Source of the DNA: JBFMHP01 sp040752855
GTDB lineage: Bacteria > Pseudomonadota > Gammaproteobacteria > RBG-16-57-12
Reading direction: 5' to 3'
DNA: 64,000 nucleotides
Assembly (NCBI GenBank): GCA_040752855.1
Contig: JBFMHP010000034.1
Span: forward strand, 1-64,000
Shown here piece by piece: positions 17,602-25,722 of this stretch. The notes under the pieces are model-generated. The model saw nothing but the letters and a program-made list of their open reading frames with translations, did no database searches and was not told the origin of the DNA. The translations under genes were made by a program, and so were the position numbers. Position 1 is the first letter of the stretch. Each line of letters starts with the position of its first letter.

Positions 17602-17718
17602 GGCCCGCGCCACCACGGCCCGCGGTAACGGCACCATCTTTATGGAATTTCTAATTTTTCCCCGTGCGGTGACGATACAGTCCCAATAACGAATAAATGG
17701 ACTTGGAAGCGTCATCCC

Positions 17719-19341
17719 ATGTGCGCCGCAAAGCTCTCATACCCACAACAATATGCGGGTAGAAAATTCTCCATCGGCTCCTCGCGCGAGGAGCTCGACC
17801 GCTGGCTCTCGCGCCAGGAAGGGCGCGATGTCCTGCACGCGGCGCATGAGCTGCTGCGGGGATTGGTCGAACTGAATCGACTCTCCGCCTATACCCCGGT
17901 GCGTTATCACATCATGAAACGCATCATCCGCCATGCCGACCCGCTGCTGCTGGAGCTGATCGCCAATTACAACCCCGACCGCGCGCTGCTCTCGGCCGGA
18001 GACAAGCGCGACGAGGCGGGACTGATCAAGCAACTCATCCAGGAGCTGGCCTTCGGCTTCAAGATCGTCATCACCGAGCTGGCCAACCGCGAGGATCTGG
18101 AGCAACTCAAGGAACAGACCTCGCACATCATCTACAACGCGATGTACTACCTCTCCCAGTTCCTGCTGTTCCACTATCAACTCTATGAGCCGGTGGCGGG
18201 CAGCGTCTGGGGCGAACTCAACCTGCTGTACCGCTACGCCAAACATCTCGGTTCCGATCAGACCCCGGTCAGCGACAAAGGCTACGAGGCCGACACCGTC
18301 ACCGACGCCTACAAGAACATCCTGCTGCTCTCGGCGATCAACCCCTATCGGCTGCTGCCCGGCACCGTCTACGAGGCCTACGACATCCTGAAGACCTGGA
18401 GCCGTCACGCGCAGCTGGTGCAACGCGCGCCGGGCTGGCGCTCGGAAGGCGAGATGGTCATCGACCTCAACGCCGACCGGCCGCCCGAATTCATCCAGCC
18501 GGGCGAGATGTTCACCGACATCTCAATGATCCGCGTGCTGGACATCGCGCCGATCAAGCAGGCGGTCATCGCCGAATGCGCACAATGGCAGGATGACATC
18601 TCCGGCGTGGCGCCGAGCCACCTCAAGCTGGACCTGTGCCAGCGCCTCCTCGACGGCTGGCAGGCGGTGATCCAGCGCGCCAGCGTGCGCCGCAGCGCCT
18701 ACATCGACTTGGAAGCGCACGTCGGACTGGATGCCTGCCACAGCCTGATTGTCGAATTCCAGCGCGCCCACCGAAACGGCGCGGCGGGGGCGGCCGTCAG
18801 ATTTGCATCCGAAACCGAAAACCCCTTGTGGAACACCTTTGATCTCACCGCGCAATTCGAGCGCGAGATGAATCCCTCGAGCCGGCGCACGCTCAACCTC
18901 CATCAGCTCGACGTGGGCATGGGCGGTTATGGTCTGAGATATGATGGAGCCGAGGGCGCCGAACTCGCCGTGGGCGACCTGGTCTGCCTGCGCAAGACCA
19001 ACGCCGCCTCAGCCTGGCGCATCGGCGAGGTCCGCTGGAAAAAACCCGGCGAAGGCCACAGTTTCACCGCCGGCATCCAACTGCTCGCCGAAGATGCCGA
19101 ACCCTTCTACGCCGCCCGCATGCACGATGAGGCGGGGAACACCCTCGGCGTGCGCGGCCTGCTGATCCCGGGCAACGGCTTCGAAAATCCCGCCGCCACG
19201 CTGCTGCTGAAGAGCGACGTGTTCCAAGTCAATGATCTCATCCACGTGCACACCCCGGAGTGCAGCCTCATGCTGGCGCTGACCGCCGTGCTGGGGCAGC
19301 GGAAACACTTCACCCAGTTTGCCTACGCAATCGTCGAGTAA
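17719..19341 (+). CDS. large protein with C-terminal PilZ-like domain
   Basis: 540 residues. The first ~370 are predicted mostly helical and I do not recognise them. The C-terminal part (about 380-480) looks like a PilZ fold: SSRR, then D398VGMGGYG in place of the D/NxSxxG motif (Gly replaces Ser), then GDLVCLRKTN, WRIGEVRWKKP and GIQLL. PilZ domains bind c-di-GMP through RxxxR and D/NxSxxG, so binding here may be weakened. The next gene encodes an EAL phosphodiesterase, supporting a c-di-GMP link. No signal peptide or membrane segment is seen. Confidence 0.6.
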   Translation: MCAAKLSYPQQYAGRKFSIGSSREELDRWLSRQEGRDVLHAAHELLRGLVELNRLSAYTPVRYHIMKRIIRHADPLLLELIANYNPDRALLSAGDKRDEAGLIKQLIQELAFGFKIVITELANREDLEQLKEQTSHIIYNAMYYLSQFLLFHYQLYEPVAGSVWGELNLLYRYAKHLGSDQTPVSDKGYEADTVTDAYKNILLLSAINPYRLLPGTVYEAYDILKTWSRHAQLVQRAPGWRSEGEMVIDLNADRPPEFIQPGEMFTDISMIRVLDIAPIKQAVIAECAQWQDDISGVAPSHLKLDLCQRLLDGWQAVIQRASVRRSAYIDLEAHVGLDACHSLIVEFQRAHRNGAAGAAVRFASETENPLWNTFDLTAQFEREMNPSSRRTLNLHQLDVGMGGYGLRYDGAEGAELAVGDLVCLRKTNAASAWRIGEVRWKKPGEGHSFTAGIQLLAEDAEPFYAARMHDEAGNTLGVRGLLIPGNGFENPAATLLLKSDVFQVNDLIHVHTPECSLMLALTAVLGQRKHFTQFAYAIVE

Positions 19342-19528
19342 CGGGTGGCGGGATGCTGTTGAGCGTCCATACTTAAATAAACTCGTCAATCGAACATGTC
19401 CCATCTTTTGCTCCCGACCCCTTCACGGGGCAAGGTTGGGATGGGGGTGAGAACACTGACAATCGTCACCTTTTTCACCCTCCCCGTAATGGGAAAAGGA
19501 ATCAAAGCGTTTCATCCGGAATCACGCC

Positions 19529-20830
19529 ATGGCCGAAGCCACCGATCAGCAACCCTCCGGCACCCCGCCGCTCCATTCCCAGCAGGCCGGCTATGAATAC
19601 CTCGAACGCTATTTTGCCGCGGAGGTGCTGTGTGCGCAGCGTTACCACGCCGTGCTGGCGGTCACCCTGGAGCGCTATCACACCCTGATCGATGGATTGG
19701 GCTATCCCGCGGCCCTGGCGGTGCGCCAACAGGTGTTGCAGCGCGTGCGGGAATGCCTGCGCGAGGGTGCCTGCGCCGAACTCGGCGATCAGCAGATAGT
19801 CGTGATCCTCCCCGTCATCGGCCCCTACCAGGGGGCAACCCACGCCGCGCGCCATATCCTCGACGCCCTGGCCCAGCCGTTTTATCACGAAGATCTCGCG
19901 CTGCACTTGAACGCGCGCATCGGCATCAGCCTGTTCCCGGAAGACGCGCAGGATTTTGCGACACTGGCCCGCTACGCCAGCATCGCCGCGCACGACCGCG
20001 GCGCCCACCGCGACGAATACATGCTGTTTCGCGCGGACATGGCAGCGACCGCCAATCGTTTCACGATCGGCAACATCCTGCGCGATGCGCTCTCGCGACG
20101 TGAATTCACCCTTCACTATCAACCCAAGGTCAGGCTCGATACCCGCATGCCGGCCGGCGTCGAGGCCTTGCTGCGCTGGCACCACCCGGACTCCGGCGCG
20201 ATGCCGCCGGAGCGGCTCATTGCGCTGCTCGATGACGCGGGACTACTCATGGCACTCGGCGAATGGGTGCTCGACCAAGCCTGCCGCGACCAGGCGCGCT
20301 GGCGCGAGGCCGGCATCGAACACCTGCCGGTGGCGGTCAATCTCGCCCCGGCGCAGTTCCACCACCCGGACCTCGCCGGCATGGTGCGCCACACGCTCGA
20401 CAACCATTCACTGCCTACCAGCGCGCTGGAGCTGGAGATCACCGAAAGCGGCATGATGAGCGATCCCAACCACACGCTGGTGACATTGCGCTTTCTGCGC
20501 GAGATGGGCGTCAGGATCAGCATCGACGACTTCGGCACCGGCTATTCATCGCTGAGCTATCTGCAGCGCTTTCCGATCAATCATCTCAAGATCGACCAAT
20601 CGTTTCTGCACAACATCCCCGCCGATCCGAACGACACCACGCTGGTCGAGGCCATCCTCGCCATGAGCCGCAGTCTCGGATTGGAAGTGATCGCCGAAGG
20701 CGTCGAACGCGCTCAGCAGGCGGATTTCCTGCAAAGCCGCGGCTGTGAATTCGGTCAGGGATATTTGTTCAGCCAGGCCCTGGAGGCCGATGAGATCATT
20801 GGATTCGCCCGCCGGCACAGCGGCGGGTGA
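19529..20830 (+). CDS. c-di-GMP phosphodiesterase with degenerate GGDEF
   Basis: 433 residues. About residues 30-165 are a GGDEF-like domain whose signature is lost (AELGDQQIVVIL at the expected place), so it should not make c-di-GMP. Residues 185-428 are an intact EAL domain: EALLRW, ELEITES, the double-Asp IDDFGTGYSSLSYL, LKIDQSF and EGVE, all expected in active phosphodiesterases. No sensor or membrane segment is present. It follows the PilZ-like gene by 187 bases on the same strand. Confidence 0.9.
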   Translation: MAEATDQQPSGTPPLHSQQAGYEYLERYFAAEVLCAQRYHAVLAVTLERYHTLIDGLGYPAALAVRQQVLQRVRECLREGACAELGDQQIVVILPVIGPYQGATHAARHILDALAQPFYHEDLALHLNARIGISLFPEDAQDFATLARYASIAAHDRGAHRDEYMLFRADMAATANRFTIGNILRDALSRREFTLHYQPKVRLDTRMPAGVEALLRWHHPDSGAMPPERLIALLDDAGLLMALGEWVLDQACRDQARWREAGIEHLPVAVNLAPAQFHHPDLAGMVRHTLDNHSLPTSALELEITESGMMSDPNHTLVTLRFLREMGVRISIDDFGTGYSSLSYLQRFPINHLKIDQSFLHNIPADPNDTTLVEAILAMSRSLGLEVIAEGVERAQQADFLQSRGCEFGQGYLFSQALEADEIIGFARRHSGG

Positions 20831-20864
20831 GAGATACCCTCAATTCTTAGAAGGCAAGCTACAC

Positions 20865-21599
20865 TTAACATTTAGAGATAGGTTCAAAGAATCTATCTTG
20901 ACATGGCTGAAAATTGGTCGGCCACGGCGCTTTGATTTTGCACAACACTCGATACTGTAGTGGTGCATCTACATTCACCTTTTCGACAGTAGCAACCAGC
21001 TTCTCCGCACCAACAGCTTGCATGAGTCTGCTAAATTCGCCAGAGAAATATCGCGGTGCATATCCAACTAGGGTAATCGGGTCACCTGTTCTCAGAAGAA
21101 GTGCCATATTGTCGAACTCATTTTGCAAATCGGGCATCACATATAGGCGCTCACCTGATTTGAGATCATTTGCTCGTCTTTGGTTTTCAGCGTGTAGGTG
21201 CCTCAAGCCTCTACTAAAAAAGAAGACTTCATACAGTCTGTTAGTCGTTGGGTGGGGGCAGGGAAAAAGCTCCAACGAATCTGTGGCACGCAGCCCACCA
21301 GTACGGGCCAATTCATCAAGTGCGTCATATTTGACACGGTCGAGCCCCAGCCACCCTAAATAGCGATCATACTCAGGCCTTGATTTAGCGAGAATGCGAT
21401 TCGCAAACAGGGGAAAAAGCTCATCAGAGACATACTCAGCCTTAAGATTATTCATCCGACCAAAGGGGGTGAAATTTGGTAGTTCCTCAGCACCTTGAGT
21501 ATAGACAAAGTGATACTGACCATCATCCCGGCTTAGGCGGCCTACTGGCGCCCACTGACGTGACTTCGGATCCTGCCATGCTACAAAAAGTGATTTCAT
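20865..21599 (-). CDS. HipA-N-like plus HIRAN domain protein
   Basis: 244 residues. The first ~95 resemble the N-terminal subdomain of HipA kinases (VGRLSRDDGQYHFVYTQGAE, then FPLFANRIL). The rest looks like a HIRAN domain: VFFFSRGLRHL, GERLYVMPDLQNEFDNMALLL and LVGYAPRYFS. HIRAN domains bind 3' ends of single-stranded DNA in HLTF/Rad5 and occur alone or with nucleases and helicases in bacteria. The ATG overlaps the kinase stop codon (ATGA), so the two are translationally coupled. The gene is clearly AT-richer than its neighbours, which suggests transfer. The domain calls rest on motif resemblance. Confidence 0.65.
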   Translation of the reverse strand: MKSLFVAWQDPKSRQWAPVGRLSRDDGQYHFVYTQGAEELPNFTPFGRMNNLKAEYVSDELFPLFANRILAKSRPEYDRYLGWLGLDRVKYDALDELARTGGLRATDSLELFPCPHPTTNRLYEVFFFSRGLRHLHAENQRRANDLKSGERLYVMPDLQNEFDNMALLLRTGDPITLVGYAPRYFSGEFSRLMQAVGAEKLVATVEKVNVDAPLQYRVLCKIKAPWPTNFQPCQDRFFEPISKC

Positions 21600-22507
21600 A
21601 TACCCTGCTCTACCAACTTAAGTAAGCGATTTCGGTTAACTTCCAACATTTTTAATGCAAACAACCGGGCAGTGGCAGTAATAACTCTATCCGGTACCTC
21701 TGCGAGAATCCTTTCAAAACTGGAAATTTCAACATTTTCCAGTCTTCCCAACCAATATCGGCTCGCTGGGGGACGTATTTTAGCGGCTTCTTGAAAGGCC
21801 GCAACAGTATCTAGAGGCGCTGAATCAAGCACTGTTTTATATAAACCGGATCTTGCCCTTCTGCAATAGTATTCGATACCTCGTCCTCGATCTTTCGACG
21901 TCAACCGCTCTTTTCGAGCTTCATCACTTTCGTTTCTTCCGAGGCTGGATGCATGATCAAAAGTTGGGGCAAGCCGAACTCCGTACTCTAATGAATTGAT
22001 GAGGCCCCAGTTTTCATGATGTCTATCCTGATTGCCCACCAAGGCATCAAGCATTAAATAGCCGAGAAAAACACCTGCAGCATCATCTATTTGAGGTGGA
22101 ATCTGCCACCCTATAGGCGGCAGCGGAGCAAATAGGCTGAGCGCTGCAAGCACTCGCCTCACTGTATGTTGGCTAGATCGATAGGTGCGAGTTTCATCAT
22201 AGTCTTCATGAATTTTAGCCAACAATTCGTTTCCATGAATAAGACGACCATCTGCTGGAACAAATATGGGGGAAATGACACCCTCCCGCTTTCCCCAAGT
22301 GGCCAATTCATATTCAGCATGGGGAATGTCTATGGCGCGACAGATCTCGCAACATACCTTCTCTGCCCAGTTTTCCCCTGTTCCTGGCCTCCCCTCCTTG
22401 AAAAGCACCTTTTGATTATGTTCATCCCAATACCACTCCTTTGCTTTGGTACCCAATTGTTCAAGCTGAGAGGAGGCGTTTGCGGGTATTTGGATAATTG
22501 GATACAT
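21596..22507 (-). CDS. HipA-like serine/threonine kinase core
   Basis: 303 residues of the HipA/CtkA kinase type. N-terminal VLFKEGRPGTGENWAEKVCCEI and PHAEYELA match the ATP-binding lobe; GNQDRHHENWGLI is the catalytic loop (D, N); LAPTFDHASSLG is the metal-binding DxD-like segment. HipA of E. coli inactivates glutamyl-tRNA synthetase by phosphorylation. This protein lacks the usual HipA N-terminal subdomain, which seems to be in the next gene. No HipB-like antitoxin gene is visible upstream. AGGAA precedes the ATG. GC content is near 40-45%, well below the window. Confidence 0.8.
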   Translation of the reverse strand: MYPIIQIPANASSQLEQLGTKAKEWYWDEHNQKVLFKEGRPGTGENWAEKVCCEICRAIDIPHAEYELATWGKREGVISPIFVPADGRLIHGNELLAKIHEDYDETRTYRSSQHTVRRVLAALSLFAPLPPIGWQIPPQIDDAAGVFLGYLMLDALVGNQDRHHENWGLINSLEYGVRLAPTFDHASSLGRNESDEARKERLTSKDRGRGIEYYCRRARSGLYKTVLDSAPLDTVAAFQEAAKIRPPASRYWLGRLENVEISSFERILAEVPDRVITATARLFALKMLEVNRNRLLKLVEQGI

Positions 22508-22595
22508 GGCTTATTCCTGAAACAATATAATAATTCCGGACACCGCTGCACCACTCTGTTCAGAGCGATGGAAAGCCTAGAGGTCACGCCACTGC

Positions 22596-22620
22596 GCTGT
22601 AGGCTGTAGGCTGTAGGCTG
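22596..22620. repeat. heptamer tandem repeat GCTGTAG
   Basis: Three full copies of GCTGTAG plus GCTG, about 90 bases upstream of the HipA-like kinase start. Such short tracts vary by slippage. It lies at the edge of the AT-rich module and may mark its boundary or its promoter region. Confidence 0.7.
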
Positions 22621-22679
22621 CATAAAAATATAGAGACCGAAGATGCTGCTTATCTATTTTTTCCAGCTTAACTTGCAAC

Positions 22680-23981
22680 TCAGAATAACAGCGTTACGAG
22701 CAGGGCGGTGGCCGCCACACCGATAGCGATCCAGACATGCTGGCGCTGCCGCGCCAACTCCCGCTCCAGGGCGCGCTTTTCCTCGGCGAATTCCTCCAGC
22801 GCACCCTGGTAGAGCTCGTGCGAGGCCGAGTGCAGCAGAAAGTCCTTATCCAGATCCTCGTCCGGCGCGGCCGAGAGCACCTTGTCGATGACGCTCGATT
22901 CAACATTGGCCTTGAGTTCATGCCGGAGCCGTTTGAAGCGTTCATTGTTCTGCGCCTCGTAGGACTTCCACTGCTGTTGCATGTGCGCTTCGAGCTTCTG
23001 GAGCGACTCCTTGGCAAGCCCATCGAGCCGCTCATCGATCAGGCCCGCCAGCTCCTCGCGCTGATGGCGCAGCTTGCTGGCCAGATGCAGCTCCACCTGC
23101 TCCAGCACCTCGTTGCGCGCCGCCTTCATGCTTTCCGCGACATGCGCCTCCCACGCCTGACGTTGCGCCGCGGCGCCTTCATCGAGCCGGGCATGCAGCT
23201 TGCCCGTGTGCTCGGCGAGCTTGTTGTCGATCACATCGCGCAGCCGCTCGCTTTGCTCGCCGATGCTGCTCACCCGGCCGCCGAACTGCATGAGCAGCTC
23301 GCGCAGCTGTCCCAGGTCTTGGGTGTTGGCATGGGTCTTCATCCGCGAATTCAAACCCGCCTCGCAGGCCGCCACGGCGGTGCGCATCTTCGACTCCAGC
23401 CGCGCCTCGCTTACCGACACCGCCGCCTCCACCAGCGCGGAAATGGCGCCGGCATCGAGTGATGGCTTTGGTTCGGGCACCGGGCGCGCCTCCAGGGCCT
23501 TGAGACGCGCCAGCAACTCCGCCGCCTGCGCCTCGAGTTCCTTCACGCGCGGGCTCTCCAGCGCCGGCGCACTGGGCGGCTGCGGCGACGGCGTGGATAC
23601 AGCGGGGGGCGCGACCAGGGTCGTGCCGGAGAGAATGACATCGAGCTGCTCCGGCTCGGGCGGTTTGGACAGGATCTGCGAGGCGCCGACCGCCTGCGCC
23701 TCGGCGAAATAACCCTCGTGAGTGTTGCCGGTGCACATGACCACCGGCACGGCGCAGGTGCGCGGATGGGCGCGGATCTTTTTCGTGGCCTCGAACCCGT
23801 CCAGCTCGGGCATCATGTGGTCCATGAAAATGATGTCCGGCAACCCGCCTGACTCCAGCCGCGCCAAGGCCTCCTGCGCCGAACCGAACGCCTCGACGCT
23901 GATGCCGCGCTGGCTGAGCAGTTTGGTCAGTTGAAACCGCGCGGTTTTTGAATCGTCGACAACGAGTGCGTTTTTGAACAT
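22680..23981 (-). CDS. response regulator with coiled coil and membrane tail
   Basis: 433 residues. Residues 1-125 are a full receiver domain: acidic pair VVDDSK, phosphate-accepting D54 in IIFMDHMMPE, conserved Thr in CTGN and Lys in LSKPPEP. After a Pro-rich linker come about 230 residues of helical, coiled-coil sequence, and the last ~18 residues (VWIAIGVAATALLVTLLF) form a membrane helix at the extreme C-terminus. No DNA-binding or enzymatic output domain exists. AGGA supports the ATG at 23981 rather than one six bases earlier. No kinase gene is adjacent. The architecture suggests a tail-anchored scaffold switched by phosphorylation. Confidence 0.8.
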   Translation of the reverse strand: MFKNALVVDDSKTARFQLTKLLSQRGISVEAFGSAQEALARLESGGLPDIIFMDHMMPELDGFEATKKIRAHPRTCAVPVVMCTGNTHEGYFAEAQAVGASQILSKPPEPEQLDVILSGTTLVAPPAVSTPSPQPPSAPALESPRVKELEAQAAELLARLKALEARPVPEPKPSLDAGAISALVEAAVSVSEARLESKMRTAVAACEAGLNSRMKTHANTQDLGQLRELLMQFGGRVSSIGEQSERLRDVIDNKLAEHTGKLHARLDEGAAAQRQAWEAHVAESMKAARNEVLEQVELHLASKLRHQREELAGLIDERLDGLAKESLQKLEAHMQQQWKSYEAQNNERFKRLRHELKANVESSVIDKVLSAAPDEDLDKDFLLHSASHELYQGALEEFAEEKRALERELARQRQHVWIAIGVAATALLVTLLF

Positions 23982-24241
23982 TGTCATTCCTGGCGATGAA
24001 AACAAGCGATTCCTGGCGGTGCCCGCACCCCAGTTCCTGTGGTCAGTGTATTAGTTAATGGATATCGTTAAAAGCGAAAACACCTTTAGTTTCCGCGCGT
24101 TCCCGCGACGCACTTCCAGACATGCGGGCGCACCGGCCTTCAGTGTGTTTTTCAGTTTGATTTCAGCTTGCCGGTGCACACTGATCATCGTAACAGGACG
24201 AAACGTCCAACACTCAACCCACGATCTTAAGGAGATCCGTC

Positions 24242-24523
24242 ATGAAAACCACAGCCATCATCGCCACCGCCATCCTGTTCGGCCTGACCTCCGTCGCCGT
24301 AATCGCCAGCCCGAACGAGCGTAACGAGAGCGGCGAATATTCTTCCGAGCATCACGGCAAGAAGAAGACCGAGGAAAGCGGCGAATACAAGAAAGGCCAT
24401 GAAGCCAAGGAAGGAAGCGAATACCGCAGCGAGGAATACCGCGAAGGCTCCGATTCCGATTCCGAGGAATATTCCGAGGGCGGAGAATATCGCGAAGGAC
24501 GCAGCGACGGCGACCGCCGCTGA
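24242..24523 (+). CDS. small exported Glu/Ser/Tyr-rich protein
   Basis: 93 residues. A clear signal peptide (about residues 1-22, MKTTAIIATAILFGLTSVAV, cleavage near IAS) is followed by a low-complexity mature part built from imperfect units like SGEYKKGHE, GSEYRSEEY and GGEYREG. It has no cysteines and is strongly charged. TAAGGAG lies seven bases before the ATG, so translation is convincing. No family recognised; an extracytoplasmic metal- or proton-binding or matrix-associated role is speculation. Confidence 0.75.
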   Translation: MKTTAIIATAILFGLTSVAVIASPNERNESGEYSSEHHGKKKTEESGEYKKGHEAKEGSEYRSEEYREGSDSDSEEYSEGGEYREGRSDGDRR

Positions 24524-24744
24524 TCCCAGCCGACACCCTGCGGGACCGGCACCCCCAGCCTGTCCCGCGGTGTCCCGAATGCGGTCTTATTCACAATCTC
24601 CCCGCCCCAGAAACCCCGCACCTGTGTTAGCATATCGGGCATGACTCGTCAGCTTCCCGCATGCGCATCCCAGGCGCTCGCACAGCGTGCTTCCGTATGC
24701 CCCCCTGCTTGGCGACCATTAAGCCACCCACTAGGAGTCACATG

Positions 24745-25233
24745 ATGCAAATCGACAATCTGAAGGTCGTCACCCTCGACTACACCCTCAAAGACGACGC
24801 CGGCACCGTGCTGGACAGCACCGAAGGCCGAGGCGACTTCGCCTATCTGCACGGCGCGCGCAACATTATCCCCGGCTTGGAAAACGCCTTGAACGGCAAG
24901 TCCGTCGGCGACAGCCTGCAAGTGCACATCACCCCGGCCGATGCCTACGGCGAGAAGAATGAAGAGCTGGTGCACACCGTGCCGCGCGACATGTTCGAGA
25001 CCGATACGGAGATTCAGGTCGGCATGCAGTTCCATGCCCAATCGACCAGCGGTCAGATGATGGTGGTGACGGTCGTTGAAGTGAGCGCGGATGAGATCAC
25101 CGTCGACGGCAACCATCCGCTGGCCGGCGTGCCGCTGAACTTCGATGTGAAGGTCGTGGACGTGCGCGATGCCACCGCCGAAGAGATCGCCCACGGCCAT
25201 GTGCACGCGGGCGGCTGCGGACATCAGCACTAA
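24745..25233 (+). CDS. SlyD-type FKBP peptidyl-prolyl isomerase
   Basis: 162 residues. FKBP fold interrupted by the insert-in-flap (IF) domain, as in SlyD: VVTLDYTLKDDAGTVLDST, ARNIIPGLENALNGKSVGD, PADAYGEKNEELV, then HPLAGVPLNFDVKVVDVR. The C-terminus is His-rich with a Cys (HGHVHAGGCGHQH), a short version of the nickel-binding tail of SlyD. AGGAG is seven bases before the ATG at 24745; another ATG lies one codon upstream. It acts in the cytoplasm as a folding helper and possibly in metal delivery. Confidence 0.92.
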   Translation: MQIDNLKVVTLDYTLKDDAGTVLDSTEGRGDFAYLHGARNIIPGLENALNGKSVGDSLQVHITPADAYGEKNEELVHTVPRDMFETDTEIQVGMQFHAQSTSGQMMVVTVVEVSADEITVDGNHPLAGVPLNFDVKVVDVRDATAEEIAHGHVHAGGCGHQH

Positions 25234-25242
25234 GGTCTTTCA

Positions 25243-25266
25243 GCGCGGGGGCGTTTCGCCCCGCGC
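25243..25266. terminator. hairpin between convergent slyD-type and yjbQ genes
   Basis: GCGCGGGG (25243-25250) and CCCCGCGC (25259-25266) form an 8-bp GC stem with an 8-base loop, in the 34-base gap between the two convergent genes. It can serve both directions; a T-rich stretch (GGTCTTT) lies on the left side only. Confidence 0.5.
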
Positions 25267-25267
25267 C

Positions 25268-25705
25268 TCACTCCCCGATGATCTGCACACTCACGGTCCG
25301 CCGGCGCGGACCGTCGAGTTCCACCAGCAATACCGATTGCCACTGCCCCAGCGCGAGCCGCCCATCGGCCAGCGCGATCACCTCGCTCGCCCCGAGCAGC
25401 AGCGCGATGATATGCGAGTGGGCGTTTTCCGGCTCATCCGGCGGGCAATCGCGCAGGGCGATGTCGTTATGCAGATAACGGTCCCCCGGCGGCACCAGGC
25501 GCGTGAAGAAGGTCTTGATGTCCTCGAGCAGCCGCTTCTCGTCCTCGTTGATGGTCAGCGCCGTGGTGGTGTGCCGGGAGGTGATCGCCACCAGCCCGTG
25601 GCGAATGCCGCTGTCGGCCACCGCCTCGCGCAACTGCGGCATGAGGTTTACCAGCGCGATCCCCGGCCCCGTCTCCAGTTCAATGATCTGATGTTTGATT
25701 TTCAT
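25268..25705 (-). CDS. YjbQ family (UPF0047) protein
   Basis: 145 residues. HGLVAITSRHTTTALTINEDE, DRYLHND and ENAHSHIIALLLG are the conserved blocks of the YjbQ family, whose three His/Asp-rich loops bind metal in a trimer. Some members show weak thiamin phosphate synthase activity, but the physiological role is not established. GAGACAAATC precedes the ATG. Same direction as the protease and Hpt genes upstream, so probably the last gene of that unit. Confidence 0.92.
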   Translation of the reverse strand: MKIKHQIIELETGPGIALVNLMPQLREAVADSGIRHGLVAITSRHTTTALTINEDEKRLLEDIKTFFTRLVPPGDRYLHNDIALRDCPPDEPENAHSHIIALLLGASEVIALADGRLALGQWQSVLLVELDGPRRRTVSVQIIGE

Positions 25706-25722
25706 GATTTGTCTCGAGGCGA

